Shown one piece after another: positions 1 through 8,867 of a stretch of DNA of 32,095 nucleotides. Origin of the DNA: a virus; IMG/VR virus record IMGVR_UViG_3300017963_000571, positions 1 through 32,095 of that record; one strand, 5' to 3'. The notes beneath the pieces were generated by a model. It did not search any database. It was not told where the DNA came from and worked only from the letters and a program-made list of their open reading frames with translations. The translations under genes were made by a program, and so were the position numbers. The first letter of the stretch is position 1, and each line of letters starts with the position of its first letter.

Positions 1-2814
1 GTCCTCAAGGTACATAACCAGGATGCGCCGGTATACGGACGAGTACGCAACGGTGGAGGCGTACATGGCCTGTGATGCAATGGAATCGTGTTGCATCTGG
101 GTGTTCGGCATGTTCAGGCCGCGCCAGAGGGAGGTCGCCTCGCTGGATCGCTTGGCTACTACTCCGGCGTTTCTGCTGGCTACGGACCCGGTCTTTACGA
201 TCTTGAAATCCAGATCCACCGCGTCCGAGTCCGGGGTCCCGTCCTGGAAGCCTGCCAGGGAGCCGAGGTTCGTCGACATGGGCACGAGTGGCCCGGCATA
301 GGCTCCCCCCTCTGACGTGGCCGAGGACGCCACGCCAGTCCACCAAGCGTCCTGGAGGATCAGGTACTGAACGGGGCCCCTGGCGTCGTCGTCGGAATCG
401 GCGGGGTCTGCCTCTGTGACGGCCTGGATCGAACCAAAGTCGACGGTTTCGACCCATCCGTCCCATGCGATGCCGGTCTGTGCGCGCGTCGCGGTGGCAC
501 TATTCGGGCCGTTTGGCCTGACTCGGAAAAAAGTCTGTGGGGCCGTGGTGTATCCGCTGGAATTTGCTCGGATAAACGGAGTGCAGTATCGACTGCCCAC
601 CGTGTAATCCTCCGCCCCGTTGTTACCGTAGGATTCTCCGCGAGTGTCTGAAAGAACGAACGTGTCTGATGCGTCAAGAGTGCTACCCGAGACAGCGTCC
701 CACTCCACCGATACAGACGAGTGCGTCAGAAGGTACGCCACGGTCGCAATCGATCCAGCCACGTAGGTTTTCACGGCCAGGGACCCGAATGTGGCCCCTT
801 GTGTGACACCATCTCCAGGTACGAGACTGGGCCCGACACGCCCGAACTGCGGAGCCTCCGCGGTGTTGTATGTGGCGAATAGCGCCGTTTTGGATGTGGT
901 GTAGGTCTTGCCCAGGTCGAATTCTGTATATGACCCAGTCGCTGTTTCCTGGACTAGTTCGTATACGTCTAAATCCCAGGCAGATCCCCACTGCACGATA
1001 TACGCGGTGAAACTGGCGTCCTCCATGTAGCTGGCCGAGGCCCCAACGCGCCGGACGGTGTATGTGTCGAGGCTGTCCCCGGCCACACGGCACAGAAGGC
1101 ACGTGGAGTCATAGTCCGCGGTTCCATTTGCCGAGTCGAGAGAGGCCCCGGCCCCCTGAAGCCCGGCCACGATCATTACCCGCTCCGGGTCTGTCCAGGA
1201 GGAACTAGCCGTGACCTCGGTCCCGTTCACGGACGATCCGCTGTTTGCCAGCGATCCGTCCGTGACGTCGATCAGCTTAAACCCGTGTTCTCCGCTTGAT
1301 CGGAGGCACTCCACCACGATCACGGCCCCCTCCCACTCATACGATCCGATGTCCGGCTTTGTAAGCTGGATCACATTTGATCCGCTGGATACAGCCAGCC
1401 CGCCCGTACCAAACGGATCGGCCGTGACACGGCACCCCATTTCCCTCGCGCTAGAGGTGGCCGCGTCTCCTCGCATACCGTTGAGGATCACGAAGTAATC
1501 CCGCTCGATATCATGCGGGAGTTCTATATCGTGGGTTGTGGTAGAGAAATCACCAGGGCCCACTTCAACCGTGGTTACCCGGAACACCGGCTCCGATCCG
1601 ACGTCGGTCTGGACAGCCCCGAAGTCCACCGACTGGACCCAGCCGGCCCATCCGTACGTGATCGTTCCGTCGTCCGCTCGCGTCAACTGGAGGGTGGTGG
1701 CATCCGTGTATCGGCACGAGGTCCAGATCTCCGGGAAATACGTGGACGAGGTGGTCCCGATCCCACCGTACGCGATCGGGAGTCTGGACCCGAGAACGGA
1801 GGTCAGATAGATCGAATCACTCGACCCGTACGCCTCGGACTGGCTCGGGCTGGGTACCGTGAAATCATACGTCCTGGACCCGGCCCCGATGGTCGCGCCG
1901 AACTGCCAGTCATTCGACAGGGACGGATGGGATAGGGCGTAGACCTCCGTAGATCGCGTTGTGGTGAACCATCCGCCCACCGCCACCGTCGACTCCGTGG
2001 AGTTCTCCGCAGCCCCATCACCCAGGGCAACCGAGATCGCGAGGTGGGACGCCCCCGATCCGGACCCCTGCGTGTATCCGACTGCCCAAAGCCATGTGTT
2101 GGCCCTCGTGACCGTGCGATCCAGTGCCCCGGTGTCGTACTCCCATGACGCATCAATGCCAGATCCACCAGCGTTCCCGGTCACGTTCACCCGCTGGACG
2201 TCCCACTCCCGGCCGAACTCCACCACATAGGTCGTGATCGTAGCGGCCTCACAGTCTGACGTGCCGTACCCGTACCGCTGGAAGTTCAGAGTCGCGGTGG
2301 AAGACGGGTAGATCCTCACCCCGAACGTGGTCTGATCCCCAGCCGCCGTCGCCGTTGCCGAGGAGATCCCGCCGCCACGCAACCCACCAAACAGGACCAC
2401 CGACTCGATACGATCCCACGCGGTCGAGGAGGTGTCTGTGGTGCTCTGAACGCCTCCGGCCGCGTTGTCGGCCAGATCTGTAGCCACCACGTCCAGGAGG
2501 CGGAATCCGGCACCAGTGGAGTCCCGGAGGCATTCCACGACGTGGAGCGCCCCAGCACGAACCCCGGACAGAGTCGGGCCGTCCACCTCGATCTGGATCT
2601 GGTTCCCGTCCGTGGTCGACAGGTCCCCGGTACCGTACGGGTCCGCCTTGACTCGCCACCCACCCACGGACGGCAGATTCGACGTGGAGCCGAATTCGCA
2701 CATCACGAAATAGTTCGCAGACAACGTCTTTTTTAGCTGGATCAGCGCGGTGGCGCCCGACCAGTCAGCATCGACGAGATCATAGGTGGTAACTCTGAAA
2801 ACGGGAGAACCCAT
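1..2814 (-). CDS. Large tail or adhesion protein with internal duplication, 3' end outside the window
   Basis: The frame from the ATG at 2814 is open for 938 codons to the window edge with no stop, so the gene is partial here. The start lies 3 nt after the tape-measure stop, which suggests translational coupling. The protein is rich in Thr, Ser, Gly and Val, as in beta-structured tail proteins. It holds two copies of a unit of about 405 residues. PVFRVTT occurs near residues 4 and 409, and a YFV(M/I) strand, a (K/T)ADP(Y/F)GTG motif, a VVECLR motif and a W(A/D)GWV(Q/E)(S/T)VDFG motif each recur at the same offset. Position directly after the tape measure suggests a distal tail, baseplate or receptor-binding role, which is inference. 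The frame joins the truncated frame at the right edge of the window if the molecule is circular, giving about 1082 residues. Confidence 0.85.
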   Translation of the reverse strand, partial: MGSPVFRVTTYDLVDADWSGATALIQLKKTLSANYFVMCEFGSTSNLPSVGGWRVKADPYGTGDLSTTDGNQIQIEVDGPTLSGVRAGALHVVECLRDSTGAGFRLLDVVATDLADNAAGGVQSTTDTSSTAWDRIESVVLFGGLRGGGISSATATAAGDQTTFGVRIYPSSTATLNFQRYGYGTSDCEAATITTYVVEFGREWDVQRVNVTGNAGGSGIDASWEYDTGALDRTVTRANTWLWAVGYTQGSGSGASHLAISVALGDGAAENSTESTVAVGGWFTTTRSTEVYALSHPSLSNDWQFGATIGAGSRTYDFTVPSPSQSEAYGSSDSIYLTSVLGSRLPIAYGGIGTTSSTYFPEIWTSCRYTDATTLQLTRADDGTITYGWAGWVQSVDFGAVQTDVGSEPVFRVTTVEVGPGDFSTTTHDIELPHDIERDYFVILNGMRGDAATSSAREMGCRVTADPFGTGGLAVSSGSNVIQLTKPDIGSYEWEGAVIVVECLRSSGEHGFKLIDVTDGSLANSGSSVNGTEVTASSSWTDPERVMIVAGLQGAGASLDSANGTADYDSTCLLCRVAGDSLDTYTVRRVGASASYMEDASFTAYIVQWGSAWDLDVYELVQETATGSYTEFDLGKTYTTSKTALFATYNTAEAPQFGRVGPSLVPGDGVTQGATFGSLAVKTYVAGSIATVAYLLTHSSVSVEWDAVSGSTLDASDTFVLSDTRGESYGNNGAEDYTVGSRYCTPFIRANSSGYTTAPQTFFRVRPNGPNSATATRAQTGIAWDGWVETVDFGSIQAVTEADPADSDDDARGPVQYLILQDAWWTGVASSATSEGGAYAGPLVPMSTNLGSLAGFQDGTPDSDAVDLDFKIVKTGSVASRNAGVVAKRSSEATSLWRGLNMPNTQMQHDSIASQAMYASTVAYSSVYRRILVMYLED

Positions 2815-2817
2815 GGA

Positions 2818-5800
2818 TCACTTGCCCCAGTAGCTGAAATTTCCAGGGTCGATTCCGACCTTCACGCCGGCCGCCCTGTTGATCATGTTCTGCACCCCGA
2901 CAGACTCCCCGGACTTGTTCGCGTGGACTACGGACCGATCCACGAGGACCCCGCCGAGGTATACCGCGATCGGGATCGTGGTGGGCCCGCCACCGTCTCC
3001 GGCTCCCTTGACCCCCGGCAACGCAGGCATAGCCCCGCCGACGGCTCGCGCCGGGTTCCTGTGCGCCGGGATGACCGCTTCGCCAGGATGGAGGAGCATT
3101 CGCATGGTAGCGGGGACGAACGAGATCCCAGAGAATGCGCTCCCGTCCTGCTCATCCTTATTCTTCTTTCCGCCGAAAATCTTTTTGAACAGACCAGAGA
3201 ATAGGTCTTTGATCGCGTCCCACACGGCCAGGAGGCCGTCCAGGATTGCGCGCCCAATCGCCGGAGCGAGCCTCCATAGTTCTTTCGGAAGCTCGACGAT
3301 CAGGGCCTCGACCAGCGCGATCACGATCTCCGGGATGGACGCGATCACGACTCCGAGGATCTCCGGCACCATGGCGATAATCGCCGGGAGCAGATCGGGG
3401 AGCATTTCCGCAAATGCCAGGATGACATCCGGCAATAGACCGATCATCGTGGTGATGATCACGGGTATTTTCTCCAGAATCGACTGGAGAATTTTGGGGA
3501 GCGCCTCGATCAGGGAGACGATGATCTTGGGCACCGCCTCCAGGACGGCCAGAATCAGGACGGGGACGATCTCGATCACGCCGTCCAGGAGCGCGGTGAT
3601 CAGGCCGGGGAGGGCCGTGAGTATTCCGTCGATGATCTGCGGGAGTGCGATGAGGAGCGCCTGGATCAGGCGCGGGAGTTCGTCGACAAGGGCCATGATC
3701 AGGCCGGGCAGTTCCGCCACGATCGCGTCGACCAGTCCGGGGAGAGCCTCAACAATCATCACCAGGGCGTCCACCACGGCCTGGAGAATCACCGGAGCCT
3801 GATCCGCGATGAACTGGATCACGTCCGGGATGATATCCACCACGGCCTGGACCAGGACCGGCAACTGGGCCACAAGCGCGTCGATCAGTTCGGGCAGCTT
3901 TTCGATGACCTTTTCCACCACGATGGGCAACGCGTCGATCAGTTGCGCCAGGAACTCCACGCCACCATCGACTAGATCTCCGACGGCTTGACCGATCCCC
4001 AGGCTCTGTGATACGTCGCCGCCCTTGCCCGTCGCCTTGCCTGCCGATCCAGCCAGTGGCGAGCCCGTCCCGGCCGTGGTCATGATCTCGCCCAGGCTAC
4101 CCATCGCACCGGTCAGACCTGTGATCTTCGCGAATATGCCCAGGACACCCTCCGCCAGATCTCGGAGCCCTTGCATGGCCTTACCCGCCACCTGTGCGGC
4201 CTTAGCGATCCCCTCGAATGCCTGCTTACCCTGCGAAAGCATACGAGCAAAGAACCCTTCCGACTTGCGGGATTCCTCACCGCGGAGCTTTGCGATCTCG
4301 CCCTCGTACCACTCCTCCACGATCAGACGTTCCTGGGCCGACACGTGCGCCAGATCCTTCTGGACCTCGACCCACTCCGCCTCCAGTTTCTCCAGGTCGG
4401 TCATGTTCTCCGTGACGATCCGGGTTCGGATCGCCGCCACCCGCTCGGACGCCTCGCGCTCGCGCTCCAGGCGCTCCTCCTGCTCCTGGACCAGATACTC
4501 CTGTTCCGCGTCCAGGGCGTCCTGGTGGCGCCGCTTGCCGTGCTCCTCGCGGATTTGACCGAGGAGGGCCTCCAGTTCCTCGCGGACCCGGGCCTCCTCG
4601 TCCGCGGACAGTTCCGCCTCCCGGATCTGCTTCTCGTACGTCTCCCGGGTCGTCCGGAGACGGGACTCCAGACGGACCCGCTCCTGCTCGTCCTCGTCCG
4701 CCCCCACCATGGCGATCGCGTCCGCCGCCTGGGCCCTGGCCGCCACGATACCGTCCAGGATCTCCTGGTACTTATCGGCCGCCTCGGTGAGCCCTTCGGC
4801 CAACCCGCCCATACCACCGGTATCGATCTCGTCGGACAGCCCCCTGGCCGCGTCGTGCGCAACCTGGAGGGACTCCGCCGCGTCCTCGTGGAGGCCGATC
4901 AGCCCCTCAAGCCGCTTGACCTCGTCCATGTCAGCCTTCGCCCTGGCGACCGACAGGGACTTTTCATCCCTGGCGATCGAGGTGGTCAACTGATCGATCC
5001 GCTTTGCGACCGCCTCCATACCCGCCGCGCCGCCCTCGGCCAGCGCATACTCCACAGTCTGGAGGTTCTCGCCGACCTTGACCAGCTTCCCAGACTCCCA
5101 CGCGGCCGCCGCGGTTACAGCATTCAGGTCCTTCAAGGCGTAATACTCGGCACGGAACGCGTCGGTCACACCCTCGCCGGCCTTCATGGCCTTGATCTGT
5201 TCGGCGTTGTGTTCCCTCGTGGACCGGAGGAGCGTGTACATCGCGCTCTCCAGGGTCCGCGTCCGGGTCTCCGTCATAAACGCCGCGCGCTCCTGCTGAT
5301 CCGCCAGGGCGTCCTGTGCCGCCTTTGCGGCCCACGCGCGCTTCGCCACGAGTGCCAGCCCCGCGGCCACCACAGCCAGCCCCGCGGCCAGGACAGACAG
5401 GCCGCCAGTAGCGCCAGCCAGGGCGGTGGCCAGCCCTGCAAACGAGAACTCCGCGGCCACGACGGCCGGGATGAGGACACCGGTCAGGAACGCGGCAAAC
5501 GTCATGGCCTGTTGTGTCGCCCAGATCGTGGCTAGCAGGATCGCAATCTCGTCCAGGTACGGGAGGACGGTCTCCAGGGCGGACGCGATCGTGGCGATTG
5601 CGCTGGACGCCTTGCCGAGTTCGACGATCCCGTCCGAGATCCGAACGGCCCACTCGTCGGAGTTCTCCCGGATCATGTCGGCCAGATTCTGGAGGGTAGC
5701 CCCGATCCCGTCGTCCAGATCGCCCTGGAGGAGCCCAAGTCTGGACCCGACATCCCGGAAAAGGTCACGCAGGGCCGAGAGGAGATCGGCCAGCGGCCCG

Positions 5801-6882
5801 CCGACGGAGTCGAAAACCGTAAGGAGAACCTCCTCAATCGCCGACTTCATTTCCAGGAATTTCCCCATGACGTTGTCCGTCATGGTCTCGTACATTGCGC
5901 CGGTAGTTCCGGCAGAATCGCGAAGCCCAGCCAGGAGGGTGTCGAACTTCTCGGACGACTCCCCGAACTGTTGCGAGAGCCGAGCCATGGAGCCACCGGC
6001 ACGACGCCCGAAGATCTCGAACGTGTCCTCCACCTCGACTCCGGCCTCCCCGAGCTTTCGGAGGACGCCGTCGAACCCCTGGAGTTTCGGGTTGATATCG
6101 TCGACCGTGAGCCCGTACTTATCCAGGGCTTTCGCGGCCTCGTCGGTCGGATTGATCGCCTGGGCCATGGCCATGCGGAACTGGGTTCCGGCCAGGGACG
6201 CGTCCAGGCCGAGGTCGCGGAACTGCGCAACGGCCGCGGAGGTCTCCTCGATCGACATCCCGAGCGCCGATCCAACGGTGCCAGCGAACTTCATCGCATC
6301 GGCCAGACCCTGGATATTGAACAGTGAGTTTGCCGTGACCTTGGCATACACGTCCGTGATCCGTTGGGCCTCGCTCGCGTCCAGGGAGAACTGGCGCATG
6401 GCCGAGGCTACGAGGGACGTGGCCGTGGCCATGTCGGTACCAGTCGCCGCCGCCAGCTTCAGGGAATGCTCCGTTGAAGCCATGATTTCGTCAGTAGTCA
6501 GGCCGGCGCGGGCGAGCATCTCCATGCCCTCGCCCACCTGGGTCGCAGTGAACAAGGTTGTCTGACCCAGTTCTCTGGCTTTGTCGGTCAATTTCTGGAA
6601 GTCGTCGCTCGCCTTGTCGATCCCGCGGACCGCTGCGACCTTGCTCATTTGCTGCTCGAAATTCGCACCGACGACCGCAGTAGCAGCCCCGAAAGCAGCC
6701 ACCGCCGCCGTAGCCACCTTGAACCCCATAGCTAGCGACTTGCCCGCAAAGTCGGCCGTCTTTTTCAGGACCCCGCCGAATTGCTTTGTGGATCGCTCGG
6801 ACTCTTTCAGGCCCTTACGATACTGCGAGTCCTCCAGGAGGAGCCTCACAAGCAAGGTTCCGATCGTCTGTTTCCCGGGCAT
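2818..6882 (-). CDS. Tail tape measure protein
   Basis: This 1354-residue protein is the longest complete gene in the tail module, as expected of the protein that sets tail length and is carried inside the tail tube. Residues of about 70-370 look like the TP901-type tape measure core: FEQQMSKVAAV, then a helical stretch with GLDASLAGTQFR and FGRRAGGSMARL. A hydrophobic Ala-rich segment lies near residues 440-515. A charged Glu/Arg coiled-coil region spans about 690-880. Residues of about 970-1215 form a long run of 11-residue repeats of the type LPxLIxALVxx. The start ATG has a GGAG site upstream. It follows the tail chaperone pair, the usual order in siphoviruses. Confidence 0.95.
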   Translation of the reverse strand: MPGKQTIGTLLVRLLLEDSQYRKGLKESERSTKQFGGVLKKTADFAGKSLAMGFKVATAAVAAFGAATAVVGANFEQQMSKVAAVRGIDKASDDFQKLTDKARELGQTTLFTATQVGEGMEMLARAGLTTDEIMASTEHSLKLAAATGTDMATATSLVASAMRQFSLDASEAQRITDVYAKVTANSLFNIQGLADAMKFAGTVGSALGMSIEETSAAVAQFRDLGLDASLAGTQFRMAMAQAINPTDEAAKALDKYGLTVDDINPKLQGFDGVLRKLGEAGVEVEDTFEIFGRRAGGSMARLSQQFGESSEKFDTLLAGLRDSAGTTGAMYETMTDNVMGKFLEMKSAIEEVLLTVFDSVGGPLADLLSALRDLFRDVGSRLGLLQGDLDDGIGATLQNLADMIRENSDEWAVRISDGIVELGKASSAIATIASALETVLPYLDEIAILLATIWATQQAMTFAAFLTGVLIPAVVAAEFSFAGLATALAGATGGLSVLAAGLAVVAAGLALVAKRAWAAKAAQDALADQQERAAFMTETRTRTLESAMYTLLRSTREHNAEQIKAMKAGEGVTDAFRAEYYALKDLNAVTAAAAWESGKLVKVGENLQTVEYALAEGGAAGMEAVAKRIDQLTTSIARDEKSLSVARAKADMDEVKRLEGLIGLHEDAAESLQVAHDAARGLSDEIDTGGMGGLAEGLTEAADKYQEILDGIVAARAQAADAIAMVGADEDEQERVRLESRLRTTRETYEKQIREAELSADEEARVREELEALLGQIREEHGKRRHQDALDAEQEYLVQEQEERLEREREASERVAAIRTRIVTENMTDLEKLEAEWVEVQKDLAHVSAQERLIVEEWYEGEIAKLRGEESRKSEGFFARMLSQGKQAFEGIAKAAQVAGKAMQGLRDLAEGVLGIFAKITGLTGAMGSLGEIMTTAGTGSPLAGSAGKATGKGGDVSQSLGIGQAVGDLVDGGVEFLAQLIDALPIVVEKVIEKLPELIDALVAQLPVLVQAVVDIIPDVIQFIADQAPVILQAVVDALVMIVEALPGLVDAIVAELPGLIMALVDELPRLIQALLIALPQIIDGILTALPGLITALLDGVIEIVPVLILAVLEAVPKIIVSLIEALPKILQSILEKIPVIITTMIGLLPDVILAFAEMLPDLLPAIIAMVPEILGVVIASIPEIVIALVEALIVELPKELWRLAPAIGRAILDGLLAVWDAIKDLFSGLFKKIFGGKKNKDEQDGSAFSGISFVPATMRMLLHPGEAVIPAHRNPARAVGGAMPALPGVKGAGDGGGPTTIPIAVYLGGVLVDRSVVHANKSGESVGVQNMINRAAGVKVGIDPGNFSYWGK

Positions 6883-6923
6883 AGGTCACTCCATGGGTTC
6901 AGTCTATCCCGTCCGGGACCCGG

Positions 6924-7253
6924 CTACAGTTCGATCTCCACTCCGGGGATCTGGCCCGCCATCGTTAGAATGCGAGCGTCCCGATCCTTCGCGCGCTTGA
7001 CCGCGTCCAGGTCGGTCCGGTCGATCTCGGTCGGCCCCATCTTGCGCGGGGCCTTGCGCGAGTTCGTCTCCACCGCCCCGGACGTGTACGTCCCGCCCAT
7101 AGCGCCAGCCAGAGGCGAGAACACCATGTCCAGGAGGCCGACCCAGTGGAGTCCGATGCACTCCGCCATAAGTCCAAGCTGGTCCCATGTGTAGCGGTCC
7201 AACACATCCGGACCGTGTCCGGACGCGAAAAGACCGCCTAGAACCCGCTTCAT
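6924..7253 (-). CDS. Tail assembly chaperone, downstream (T-like) frame
   Basis: This 109-residue frame sits between the upstream chaperone frame and the tape measure, the place of lambda gpT. Its ATG overlaps the upstream stop as ATGA. It lies in the -1 frame relative to the upstream gene, and that frame is open back to a CCCTTTC slippery heptamer at 7319-7313. It is therefore probably made mainly as a C-terminal extension of the upstream protein, about 297 residues in all. A YTWDQLGLMAE motif near the N-terminus resembles the W-x-x-x-Q-L stretch often seen in such extensions. Free initiation at the ATG is also possible. Function rests on position, overlap and frame rather than on a diagnostic domain. 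Confidence 0.8.
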   Translation of the reverse strand: MKRVLGGLFASGHGPDVLDRYTWDQLGLMAECIGLHWVGLLDMVFSPLAGAMGGTYTSGAVETNSRKAPRKMGPTEIDRTDLDAVKRAKDRDARILTMAGQIPGVEIEL

Positions 7254-7813
7254 TTCGTCGACGGAAGGAGGCGCCCCAGCGTCCGTCCCGCCTTCGCCAC
7301 CGCGCGGACGGCGAAAGGGACGACGCCCTCCACGAGATCCGCCGCGGAGAACACATCGCAGGGCCGGACCTCGGCCCCCTCGTCGAGATACTGGAGCACG
7401 TCCGCATCCTGACGGCCTCGCTCCACGGCCTCGCGAGCCGCACGGGGATGGGCCACCTTGAACGCGTCGGACAGGATCACCAGGACCCGCTCGTCCGCAC
7501 ACAGACGGATCAGCGCGTCGATCAGCGCGGCCACCTTGCCCTCGCTCGTGGACGCGTCGTCGATCATCACGGAGAGGCCCTCGCCGCCCTCCTGGACCAC
7601 GTCGCCGATCCCGCGGAGGACCTCCACCACCTCGCGCTCCACCGCGGCCGGGAGGTTCGAGCGAACGCGGTACACGTTGCCCATCACGTCCTCGATGTCG
7701 GAATCCTTCGGTGGGACCAGGGTTTCCAGGAGATCCTTCCAAGCCATGGCGTCCCGTGCCGTGAACTCCGTTTCCTCGATTGCCCCGGTCTCGGGCTGCT
7801 TTTCGTCTGACAT
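7250..7813 (-). CDS. Tail assembly chaperone, upstream (G-like) frame
   Basis: This 187-residue protein begins MSDEKQPETG at an ATG preceded by GGAGGAACC. The frame runs upstream to the lysin stop, but only this ATG has a good ribosome binding site. It is acidic at the N-terminus and mainly helical, without an enzymatic motif. Its position before the tape measure, its size and its overlap with a -1 frame match the gpG/gpGT tail chaperone pair, which coats the tape measure during tail assembly and is absent from the virion. The residues at the slip site are Pro166 and Phe167. The lysin gene separates it from the major tail protein, where the chaperones would usually follow directly. Confidence 0.8.
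   Translation of the reverse strand: MSDEKQPETGAIEETEFTARDAMAWKDLLETLVPPKDSDIEDVMGNVYRVRSNLPAAVEREVVEVLRGIGDVVQEGGEGLSVMIDDASTSEGKVAALIDALIRLCADERVLVILSDAFKVAHPRAAREAVERGRQDADVLQYLDEGAEVRPCDVFSAADLVEGVVPFAVRAVAKAGRTLGRLLPSTK
7313..7319 (-). promoter_or_regulatory. Candidate -1 programmed frameshift site, CCCTTTC
   Basis: Read on the minus strand, the upstream chaperone codons are GTC CCT TTC GCC, so the heptamer C_CCT_TTC has the X_XXY_YYZ phase for simultaneous -1 slippage to CCC TTT. The new frame is exactly that of the downstream chaperone gene and has no stop between the two. The site lies about 20 codons before the upstream stop, which is typical. No stimulatory structure was established. 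Confidence 0.65.
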
Positions 7814-7826
7814 GGTTCCTCCGTCT

Positions 7827-7877
7827 GGACCTCTGGGGCCTCTGCGACGTCGTGGTTTCGGGCCTCTCGGGCCTCTG
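7827..7877 (-). repeat. Short AGAGGCCC repeats ahead of the tail chaperone start
   Basis: On the minus strand AGAGGCCC occurs three times, followed by one AGAGGTCC, just upstream of the chaperone ribosome binding site. The rest of the 216-nt stretch between lysin and chaperone (7814-8029) has no clear gene. It is open in the frame shared by both neighbours but lacks a convincing start. Confidence 0.5.
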
Positions 7878-8029
7878 ATCACACGTAGCCCCGCCCTGAA
7901 GACCAGGGCAACCGCGAACCCCCACGGGAGACTCCGCAGGACGGCCGAGGAGGCCGCGCACGGCTCGGAGGTGTCTCGGCTCGTCCGGGCCCCCTCCGGC
8001 GCCTCGTGGGCGAGCCTCGCGAGAATCCG

Positions 8030-8815
8030 CTACCGGTACGGCCCGTCCGGGAGAGCGGCCAGGAACTCGTGGAGGCACCCACGCCCGATGTCAGGAGCGC
8101 CGGCCAGACCCAGCCCGGCCTCTGTCCGGGGGCCGAGGTAGCCGTCCACGTCTCCGACGTCGAACCCGGCCCGGTGGAGTTGCGCCTGTATCCATCGCGC
8201 GTCCGATCGTGGGAGCGTCGTGTTTCCCACGTCGAGGTTTGCACAGATCGCCGCCGTCTCGTACCCGTGGAGGTCCAGGACCTTCCGCCAGGGGCCGAGA
8301 TAGTCCAAGTGCCACGCCTCGGAGGCGTGTTCGTCGGGCTGTCGGATCACGGGCCGCCAGCCGAGTGGGACCGCGACGTCCCACAGGAGATCCAGCCGCC
8401 GCGAGGCTGGGGCCCGATCGAACCACAGGGCGTCCAGATCGATGTCGATCGCCCGGCCGGCGGAGTGAAACGTCCTCCCCGGACGGGCCACATAGTGGGG
8501 CTTCATCGTTGCGTGTTCGAACGCCGGATCATGGGTCGGAGGTTTTCCGGCGTGGAGCCAGTTCTCGTATCGGGTCCTCGCTGCCGCCTGGACCTCGGTG
8601 TCTCGGTGTAGTTCCGTGATCCGGAGGTCCCCGCCCTCGGCCGCCACGGCGTCAGACAGGGCCAGGAGAGCGGCCGCGGTGTCGGGGGTGGCAATGCCCC
8701 ATGAGAAGTGCGCCACGAGGTACAGAGACTCCCGAGGGCCGTCCGTTCCGACGCCTCCAGGGGCCCAGGACGACGTGATCGAGCGGTCGACTGTGACGAG
8801 TTCTGTACGACGCAA
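8030..8815 (-). CDS. Endolysin: M15-type peptidase with C-terminal peptidoglycan-binding domain
   Basis: A 261-residue protein. Residues 115-126 carry the M15 signature with His117 and Asp124 in HSAGRAID, and EAWHLD supplies Glu166 and His169. This is the zinc-peptidase (VanY, D-Ala-D-Ala carboxypeptidase or L-Ala-D-Glu endopeptidase) pattern. The C-terminus has a peptidoglycan-binding repeat with DGYLGPRTEAGL. The enzyme should cleave peptide stems of peptidoglycan during host lysis. I chose the TTG at 8815 because CGGAGGT stands 6 nt before it; the longer upstream frame lacks such a site. There is no signal peptide, so a holin would be needed; the two-TM peptide at 15592-15768 is a candidate. 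Its place between the major tail protein and the chaperones is unusual and would also allow a virion-associated role. Confidence 0.88.
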   Translation of the reverse strand: MRRTELVTVDRSITSSWAPGGVGTDGPRESLYLVAHFSWGIATPDTAAALLALSDAVAAEGGDLRITELHRDTEVQAAARTRYENWLHAGKPPTHDPAFEHATMKPHYVARPGRTFHSAGRAIDIDLDALWFDRAPASRRLDLLWDVAVPLGWRPVIRQPDEHASEAWHLDYLGPWRKVLDLHGYETAAICANLDVGNTTLPRSDARWIQAQLHRAGFDVGDVDGYLGPRTEAGLGLAGAPDIGRGCLHEFLAALPDGPYR

Positions 8816-8867
8816 GGGGGACCTCCGGTGTGGAGATCCCCCTATCGTGCCCCACGCTGGATCGCCG

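Noticed and set aside
4171-5535. A 454-residue open frame on the plus strand
   Set aside because: It is antisense to the tape measure gene and has the Arg/Leu/His-rich look of a shadow frame.
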